A stretch of DNA of 37,787 nt from Paludibacteraceae bacterium (GTDB lineage: Bacteria; Bacteroidota; Bacteroidia; Bacteroidales; Paludibacteraceae), in contig JAKSNQ010000011.1 in the NCBI GenBank assembly GCA_024399615.1, positions 1 to 37,787 on the forward strand. The letters run 5' to 3'. The first letter of the stretch is position 1. Each line of letters opens with the position of its first letter. This document shows, one piece after another, positions 32,110-37,787 of the stretch. The notes below the pieces were generated by a model. It did not search any database and was not told the DNA's origin. It saw nothing but the letters and a program-made list of their open reading frames with translations. The position numbers and the translations under genes were made by a program.

Positions 32110-33930
32110 ATGAAAAAGAATATATTTAAAATAGGTGTGGTAGCAGCAGCATTGACCTTGGGAATGACCTCTTGCGAGGACTTCCTCAATGCACCTACTA
32201 TCGACAGTTATAGTGCTGGTACGTTCTACAAGGACGACGCACAGTTGGAGCAGGGCGTCAACTACCTGTACAATTCGCCTTGGTTCGACGTAATCCGTCC
32301 ATACATCGGTGTGGGTGAGATTATGTCTGGCAACTATTATTGGGGTACCGACATGGGTACTTCCGGTTATGGCCCTTACCTCTATTGGTCACTCGATGGT
32401 ACTTTGCAGACACTTAAGGACATGTCCTATTCATTGTGGTCTGTAAATGCACACTGCAATACCGTTATTACCAATATCCTTTCTTCTAACGGTCCTTCTG
32501 TTGAGAAGAAAAAGCAATGTATCGGTGAGGCACTCACCTGGAAAGCATTTGCATACTTTATGTTGGCTCGTGCCTATGGTGAGGTACCTATCGTTCACGA
32601 CAATGGTCAGCTCCTCAACGAGAAAGACGCAGATGGCAAGCCTATGTTCTCTCAGGTAAAGAAGGCTGATCGTGCTTCTGTTTACGATTATACCATCCTT
32701 ACCCTGAGAAAGGCAATGGACCTTCTTCCTGTAAACAAGAATCCTAAGACCGATGGCCGTATTGACTTCTATACCGCTCAGGCACTGCTCGCTAAGGTAT
32801 ATCTTACCAAGGCTGGTGTTTCCGGTTCGCTCAACGCTGATGACCTGAAGAAGGCTTCTGAGTTGGCTGATAGCGTTATTGTGTACTCTGGTCGTGAGCT
32901 CATGCCTGTTTACTCTGATATCTTCCGTGGTCAGAACAACATCAGCGAGGAGTCTCTGCTCGCTTGGCGTTGGAAATGTCCTACTGTAAACTGGACCCAA
33001 CAAAACGCGCTTCAGGCCGATATGGCTATGAACGGTTTCGACGAGTGGGGCCCTTGGGGTGGTTGGAATGGTATCTCTACCGACCTTCAGGAGGCTTTTG
33101 GTATCACTGCTCTTGATGACCCTTCAGACCCTTCACGCCCTCTTAAGGATAAGGATCAGCGTCGTAAGGCTACCTACATGACTGCTGGTGACGTTTATGA
33201 GTATTTCTGGCAGGATAAGGGCGGTTTCGACCTGCTTCGTTTCCTCTATGGTGAAGGTTATCGTGATGGTGGACCTATGGGTGGACCTGGCGTAGGTTGC
33301 TACGGCGGTGGCGCTTTCATGGTTAAGCACCTCCATGGCAACAATGCTGACCACATTGCTGCGTTCGGATATGCGCCTGATCGTAACATGTCGTCTTCTT
33401 TGGCTACTCACCTCCTCCGTCTCTCTGATGTATATTTGATTTACGCTGAGGCTGAGGCACTCCAGAATGGCAACCAGGTAACTGGTAAGGCGCTCGAGCG
33501 TTTCAATGCTGTTCGCCATCGTGCCGGTGCAGACGAGAAGACTTCTGCTACTTGGGAAGATGTTTGGAACGAGCGTCGTCTTGAGTTTGCCGGTGAAGGT
33601 GACCGTTGGTATGACTTCGTTCGTGTGGCTTACTATGACGAGGCTTTCGTTGCTGCTAAGCTCAATGCACAGCATCGTAACACCTATTGGGGTCTTGACG
33701 AACTGTGGAAACCATACTACGAGAGTGGTGTATGGAATCGTGCACAATTGGAGGCTGATAACAAGATTGGCTATGACGAAACGCCATTCCCTGCTTTCCC
33801 TGGAAAGGTCGCTTTCACTTTGCCAATGCCTACCGAGGACGTTGCTACCAATCCTAACATGGCTACCTCTGCTCCTGCTGAGCACGTGGATGTGGCTGCT
33901 ACCTATTCATATGATTACATCAAATTCTAA
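32110..33930 (+). CDS. SusD-like surface glycan-binding lipoprotein
   Basis: A 606-residue outer-membrane lipoprotein that forms a lid on the SusC barrel and captures glycans. The lipobox ends MTSC at C22, and the mature N-terminus CEDFLNAPTIDSYS is typical. The N-terminal helical region with TPR-like helices (for example WKAFAYFMLARAYGEVPIV) and the C-terminal SusD signature (LSDVYLIYAEAEAL, AVRHRAG and WNERRLEFAGEGDRWYD) are all present. It follows susC by 21 nt behind a strong Shine-Dalgarno sequence and shares the biased codon use of susC. Confidence 0.97.
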   Translation: MKKNIFKIGVVAAALTLGMTSCEDFLNAPTIDSYSAGTFYKDDAQLEQGVNYLYNSPWFDVIRPYIGVGEIMSGNYYWGTDMGTSGYGPYLYWSLDGTLQTLKDMSYSLWSVNAHCNTVITNILSSNGPSVEKKKQCIGEALTWKAFAYFMLARAYGEVPIVHDNGQLLNEKDADGKPMFSQVKKADRASVYDYTILTLRKAMDLLPVNKNPKTDGRIDFYTAQALLAKVYLTKAGVSGSLNADDLKKASELADSVIVYSGRELMPVYSDIFRGQNNISEESLLAWRWKCPTVNWTQQNALQADMAMNGFDEWGPWGGWNGISTDLQEAFGITALDDPSDPSRPLKDKDQRRKATYMTAGDVYEYFWQDKGGFDLLRFLYGEGYRDGGPMGGPGVGCYGGGAFMVKHLHGNNADHIAAFGYAPDRNMSSSLATHLLRLSDVYLIYAEAEALQNGNQVTGKALERFNAVRHRAGADEKTSATWEDVWNERRLEFAGEGDRWYDFVRVAYYDEAFVAAKLNAQHRNTYWGLDELWKPYYESGVWNRAQLEADNKIGYDETPFPAFPGKVAFTLPMPTEDVATNPNMATSAPAEHVDVAATYSYDYIKF

Positions 33931-33934
33931 TCTT

Positions 33935-33940
33935 AGGAGG
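33935..33940 (+). promoter_or_regulatory. Strong Shine-Dalgarno sequence before the SGBP gene
   Basis: AGGAGG ends 8 nt before the ATG at 33949, an ideal spacing and unusual for Bacteroidota. Confidence 0.6.
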
Positions 33941-33948
33941 ATAACAAT

Positions 33949-35226
33949 ATGAAAAAATTTAATATCATACTCGCACTTGTTGTAGCGATTGTGGCTATCA
34001 TGGTCACATCCTGCAAGGAGAATCCTTACAAGTATGAGATTGCTAAGGGACACCCTGAGGTTATCTATGCTCGTATGTCTGCTCCTGCCGATTCGCTCAT
34101 CACCGGTGCATATATGGGCAACTTCGTTTGCCTGGTTGGTAACAACCTCAAATCTACCGTTAAGGTCGATTTCAATGATAAGAATGCCTATATCAACACC
34201 TCTCTCGTAACCGAGAATACGATGTTGGTTCAGGTGCCAACCGAAATCCCTGTTGAGGTTTCTAACAAGATTTTCTTGACTGGTGAAGATGGTACTGTAG
34301 TTGAGTTCCCATTCAACGTGCTCGTACCTGGTCCGGTAATCGTTTCTATCAACAACGAGTTTGCTGCTCCTGGTGCTAAGGCTACCATTTACGGTGACTA
34401 CTTCTTGGATGCTTCTATCGATCCGTTCACTCTTACCTTGCCTGATGGTACGGTTTTCGGTGCTGACGATGTTGAACTTACCAAGAGTGCTATCACTTTC
34501 ACCGTGCCTGCTAACTACTCTGGTGAGATGGGTACCATCAACGTTCATACTGTCTATGGTAACTATGCTTCTCCATTCATCTTCCACGATACTCGCAACA
34601 TCATTCTCGACTTTGATGAAGCTGGTACTCCTGGTGATCACGGTGGCTATGCCGCTGGTAATGGTTGGCGTGGTTCTACCTCTCGTTGCGACGGCGCTGA
34701 GGTGGTGCCTGCTCTCGATGGCAATTTCCTCTGGCTCGGTGGTAACATGGACGAGAACGGTGGTTGGGCCGATGACCCATTCGAGTTCGATGCTTGGTAT
34801 TCTGAAGGTAGCTACGATCTCTCTTCTCTGCCTAACATGGCGGCTGTCCTTGATGCATACGAACTGGCTGACCTTACCATGAAGTTTGAACTCTTCGTGC
34901 CTAAGGACAATGCTTGGCAGGCTGGTGCTATCCAGATGATCTGGATGGGTGAAGTGAATGGCAATACGCCTCACTCGACGGCTACTTATCCTCGTGGTAT
35001 CTTCAATGGTTGGGCTTCTACGGGTAGCTATTTCACCACTGATTGGACTACTGTTTCTATGCCTTTGAAGGACTTCGCTTTTGGTCCTAATGGTGAAGCT
35101 GGTGCTGACGCACTTACCAAGGATATGTTCAAGGGTCTTTCCATCTTCGTATTCCAAGGTGGTGTTACGGGTACCGCTTGTCATCCTCACTTCGCTATCG
35201 ATAACGTTCGTGTAGTACCTAATTAA
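33949..35226 (+). CDS. Surface glycan-binding protein with TIG domains and C-terminal glycan-binding module
   Basis: A 425-residue lipoprotein (lipobox ending VTSC at C22) occupying the SusE/SGBP-B position of the PUL. Two IPT/TIG-type Ig-like domains (about residues 38-118 and 119-205) act as a spacer. The C-terminal 220 residues are a beta-rich module starting ILDFDEAGTPGDHGG and rich in exposed aromatic residues (NGWRG, NFLWLGG, DAWY, MIWMG, GWASTGSY). This layout matches the xyloglucan- or beta-glucan-binding SGBP-B type. The role is to hold polysaccharide at the surface for the GH5 enzyme and for SusC/D. It follows susD by 18 nt with an AGGAGG site. Confidence 0.85.
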   Translation: MKKFNIILALVVAIVAIMVTSCKENPYKYEIAKGHPEVIYARMSAPADSLITGAYMGNFVCLVGNNLKSTVKVDFNDKNAYINTSLVTENTMLVQVPTEIPVEVSNKIFLTGEDGTVVEFPFNVLVPGPVIVSINNEFAAPGAKATIYGDYFLDASIDPFTLTLPDGTVFGADDVELTKSAITFTVPANYSGEMGTINVHTVYGNYASPFIFHDTRNIILDFDEAGTPGDHGGYAAGNGWRGSTSRCDGAEVVPALDGNFLWLGGNMDENGGWADDPFEFDAWYSEGSYDLSSLPNMAAVLDAYELADLTMKFELFVPKDNAWQAGAIQMIWMGEVNGNTPHSTATYPRGIFNGWASTGSYFTTDWTTVSMPLKDFAFGPNGEAGADALTKDMFKGLSIFVFQGGVTGTACHPHFAIDNVRVVPN

Positions 35227-35241
35227 TAATTGAACACGATT

Positions 35242-37665
35242 ATGAAACTAAAAAATATCATTATGGCTGGTCTGGCTCTCGTAGCCGGCTTCGCCTTCAC
35301 CGCTTGCGAAACGGAATGGCCTAATACTGATCCGTTCAACAAAGATGGTGTAAACGTTGTAGCTTACGGTCCTAACCCAGTAGCTCGCGGTGGCGTGTTG
35401 CGTTTCGTTGGTACCGGACTCGACCAAATCAAGAGTGTGGCTATCGCAGGTGAGGAAATCACTGAACTTGAGGTAGTTAACAGCAAGGATTTGCACATTA
35501 CTGTCCCTCAGACTGCTAATCCGGGTGAAGTGGTACTTACCACTAAGGCTGGTCAGCAAATCAAATGCAACAAACTGCTTGCGTACACCGAGCCTGTTGG
35601 TTTTGCAGAAGAGAAAGCATTCGCTCCTAATCCTGTTAAACCGGGTGCTGAACTTACTATCAATGGTGAATATTTGAACCTCGTTCAGGTTGTCACACTT
35701 GCTGATGGTGTCGTTATCGATAAGTTCAAAGAGCATACTCGTGAGAAGATCGTTATTGAGAAAGTACCTGCTGAGGCTCAGTCAGGTAAGGTTTCTTTGA
35801 TTTTCTACGCTACCGGCGATACTATTCCTAATGAAATCGTATCTAAGGAGAAACTTGAGGTTGTTCTTCCTGCAGTTAAATCTATCGCAGAACTCGAGAA
35901 CAAGAAACCTGGTGATGAAGTTGTTATCGCTGGTACGGATATGGATCTTGTAACCAAGGTTATCGGTACTGCTGGCGAGGAACTCGCTTTCACCAAGACT
36001 GCTACCGAGGTTAAGTTCAACTTGCCTGATCCTTTGTTCAATGGTATCATCAAGGTCGTTCCTGCTTCTGGCGTGGAAGTACCTGTTGCTACCATCGGTG
36101 TTGCTCTTCCTAAGGTCGTTAAGATCACTCCTAACACGGGTCTTCGTGCTGATGACGAAGTTGTCCTTTCTGGTGCAAACTTCGAAATCGCTTCTTCTGT
36201 CTCATTCACTGCTGACGGCGGCAAGACCGTTGAGGCTCAGATTGAGGAAGGTCGTACTGCTTCTACCATCAAGGTAAAACTCCCTGCTGCTGCTGTCTCT
36301 GGTCCTATTAAGGTAAATACCACCGCTGCTATCACCGTTGAGGATGAAAAGTGGACGGTTGAGACCCTCAAGCCTACCTTCTCTGCTTTCGCTCCTGCTG
36401 AGCAGGCTATGGGTGGTGACGTTGTTCTCCAGGGTGCTAACATGGATCTCGTTGTTGCTGTTACCGTAACTGGTGGCGCTAAACTGGAAACCTTCAATGT
36501 TTCAGGTTCTGCTGTAACCATCACTTTGCCTTACGCTGCTGCTGAGACCGGTACTGTTACCCTCCACATGGCTAATGGCGAGACCGTTGTTACTGAGGCT
36601 TCTCTTACCGTTAACGCTCCTGTATGCTGCTATGTAACTGCATGGCCTGAACTCGTTGACGATGAGCCTATCCAGGCTGGTTCTCTGCTTTGCATTGAGG
36701 TTGAGAATAGCGATGTTTTGACCAGTGTTGAGATTGATGGTGTAGAGTGCCAATATATCTTGAACACGCCTACTCGTCTCTATGTCAACATTCCTGCTTC
36801 TGCTGGCAAGAAGAGTCACGTTAAACTGATTTCTTCAAATGGTGAGATCGACTACGCTTATGCATTTAAGCCAAATACCGAAGTAACTACGGTTCTTTGG
36901 ACTGGAACAGCTGTTGCTGACGATTGGAAAGATCAGCCATATCTGTTGTCTGATGCTGGTCTTGAGTTTATTGAAGCTGGTGTGGTTGCTGGTGACATCA
37001 TTACGTTCTATGTTACTCCTACTGATGCTGATTGGAAGCTTGAGATTCTCGAGGGTCACTGGGGTCCAAGTTATGCAGCATTCTGCGCTGCTGGTAGCGA
37101 TACCGAAGGTGGCAAGTTTACCGAGGTTGACCTCAATGCTACCGGCGGAAAGCTTCAGTTGGTTCTTACTCAGGACATGATTAACGCTGCTATGGTACAG
37201 CAGTGGTGGGGTGGTATCTTCGTAGCTAATGGTGATAACATCATTGTTTACAAGATCACTTCTACTCATTTGAACCGTGTTGAGAATACCATTTGGTCTG
37301 GCGAGCTCGTAGCTGACGATTGGGCTAATCAACCATATGCACTTACCGATGGTGGTGCTGAGTTCGTTACCTATGAGGTTGCTGCTGGCATGGAAATCTA
37401 TTTCTACATTACTCCTCTTGACTCAGATTGGAAACTTGAGATTCTCGAGGGTCACTGGGGCCCAAGTTACTCAGCATTCTGCGCTGCTGGTAGCGATACC
37501 GAAGGCGGTAAGTTTACTGAGGTTGACCTGTCTGCAACTGGTGGTAAGGTAGGTTTCACCCTGACTCAGGAAATGATTGACGCTGCTATGGTTCAGCAGT
37601 GGTGGGGTGGTATCTTCGTTCTTAACGGTGATAACGTTAAGGTTACCAAGATTACCGTGTACTAA
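35242..37665 (+). CDS. Long TIG-repeat surface lipoprotein with two tandem C-terminal glycan-binding-like modules
   Basis: An 807-residue lipoprotein, lipobox ending FTAC near residue 22, probably exposed at the cell surface. About six Ig-like TIG-type domains of 80-90 residues each fill residues 30-550 (GPNPVARGGVLRFVGTGL, then APNPVKPGAELTINGEYL and so on), forming a long stalk. Two C-terminal modules begin at W553 and W685, exactly 132 residues apart, and share DWKLEILEGHWGPSY and MVQQWWGGIFV. Their aromatic-rich beta-sandwich look suggests carbohydrate binding; no enzyme motif is visible. The ATG at 35242 is chosen over a TTG at 35230 because the signal peptide starts there. It is the last gene of the PUL and is followed by a strong terminator. 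Confidence 0.85.
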   Translation: MKLKNIIMAGLALVAGFAFTACETEWPNTDPFNKDGVNVVAYGPNPVARGGVLRFVGTGLDQIKSVAIAGEEITELEVVNSKDLHITVPQTANPGEVVLTTKAGQQIKCNKLLAYTEPVGFAEEKAFAPNPVKPGAELTINGEYLNLVQVVTLADGVVIDKFKEHTREKIVIEKVPAEAQSGKVSLIFYATGDTIPNEIVSKEKLEVVLPAVKSIAELENKKPGDEVVIAGTDMDLVTKVIGTAGEELAFTKTATEVKFNLPDPLFNGIIKVVPASGVEVPVATIGVALPKVVKITPNTGLRADDEVVLSGANFEIASSVSFTADGGKTVEAQIEEGRTASTIKVKLPAAAVSGPIKVNTTAAITVEDEKWTVETLKPTFSAFAPAEQAMGGDVVLQGANMDLVVAVTVTGGAKLETFNVSGSAVTITLPYAAAETGTVTLHMANGETVVTEASLTVNAPVCCYVTAWPELVDDEPIQAGSLLCIEVENSDVLTSVEIDGVECQYILNTPTRLYVNIPASAGKKSHVKLISSNGEIDYAYAFKPNTEVTTVLWTGTAVADDWKDQPYLLSDAGLEFIEAGVVAGDIITFYVTPTDADWKLEILEGHWGPSYAAFCAAGSDTEGGKFTEVDLNATGGKLQLVLTQDMINAAMVQQWWGGIFVANGDNIIVYKITSTHLNRVENTIWSGELVADDWANQPYALTDGGAEFVTYEVAAGMEIYFYITPLDSDWKLEILEGHWGPSYSAFCAAGSDTEGGKFTEVDLSATGGKVGFTLTQEMIDAAMVQQWWGGIFVLNGDNVKVTKITVY
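36898..37662 (+). repeat. Tandem 396-bp duplicated module within the last PUL gene
   Basis: Unit A starts at 36898 and unit B at 37294, a period of 396 bp (132 codons). The core (37030-37135 against 37426-37531) is nearly identical in DNA, differing mostly at third codon positions, while the first 45 codons are more diverged. This points to a fairly recent duplication or to gene conversion limited to the core. Confidence 0.85.
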
Positions 37666-37690
37666 TCCGTTGTTAACGCATTTCTTTTCA

Positions 37691-37720
37691 AGCCTCGGCC
37701 GTTATCGGCCGGGGCTTTTT
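37691..37720 (+). terminator. Rho-independent terminator of the PUL operon
   Basis: An 11-bp stem (37691-37701 with 37706-37716, one G-U wobble) with a TTAT loop is followed by a run of T residues to 37720. It lies 26 nt after the last stop codon. The remaining 67 bases of the window hold nothing recognisable. Confidence 0.88.
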
Positions 37721-37787
37721 GATGCTTTGTGTCGAATAGTAGTAGGCCCCTTTAGTGGTGCTTGTCAAGACGCACTTCTGAAGGAAC

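Noticed and set aside
33907..35190. 427-residue open frame on the minus strand opposite the SGBP gene
   Set aside because: It mirrors a gene with strongly biased codons, has no recognisable domain or signal peptide, and the plus-strand frame clearly encodes a lipoprotein. The same applies to minus-strand frames at 27412-28344, 2965-3768, 6892-7827 and 33133-33885.

Overview
The window looks like a chromosome segment of a Bacteroidales bacterium from a gut- or rumen-type habitat, possibly Prevotella-related; the genus cannot be fixed from sequence alone. The evidence is the repeated Bacteroidota promoter signature (TTTG, about 20 bp, TAnnTTTG), SusC/SusD-type outer-membrane pairs, DUF4249 and DUF4293 proteins, a GH97 glycosidase, and many lipoproteins with Bacteroidota-style signal peptides. 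No tRNA, rRNA, CRISPR array, insertion sequence or phage gene was seen.

Layout. (1) 1-4020: the terminator of an off-window gene; nagA behind a promoter carrying a perfect LacI/PurR-style palindrome; then a small DUF1232 membrane protein and a GH97 alpha-glucoside hydrolase in one operon. (2) 4021-4426: a gene-free convergent gap packed with three unrelated short-repeat arrays. (3) 4427-6610 (minus): a ClpB disaggregase that lacks the usual N-terminal Clp_N domain. (4) 6913-22799 (plus): a long, tightly spaced co-directional run. It holds class I fumarase, a catalytically dead-looking M23 protein, dxr, rseP with a large insertion, a TonB receptor + DUF4249 lipoprotein pair, a DUF4293 membrane protein, a second paralogous TonB receptor + DUF4249 pair, rlmN, and a serine beta-lactamase-like lipoprotein. 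It ends at a strong terminator at 22840. (5) 23000-26062: a LysR regulator divergent from a large secreted multidomain protein of unknown function, with a dyad between their promoters. (6) 26216-37720: a polysaccharide-utilisation locus (PUL). An AraC regulator is divergent from a GH5 endoglucanase-type lipoprotein, followed by SusC, SusD, a surface glycan-binding protein and a long TIG-domain lipoprotein ending in two near-identical 132-residue modules. A terminator closes the block.

How the parts work together. In the PUL, the GH5 enzyme would cut a beta-glucan at the cell surface, the three lipoproteins would hold the chains, and SusC/SusD would import the oligosaccharides. The adjacent AraC protein is the obvious candidate regulator, and a 21-bp direct repeat lies over its own promoter. 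The 6913-22799 run mixes central metabolism, isoprenoid synthesis and envelope functions with two duplicated outer-membrane uptake modules of unknown substrate.

The least explained items are the duplicated TonB receptor/DUF4249 cassette, the N-domain-less ClpB, the repeated C-terminal modules of the last PUL lipoprotein, the repeat-packed gap at 4021-4426, and several well-formed operator-like dyads. All functional calls rest on motif recognition by eye; no database search was run.
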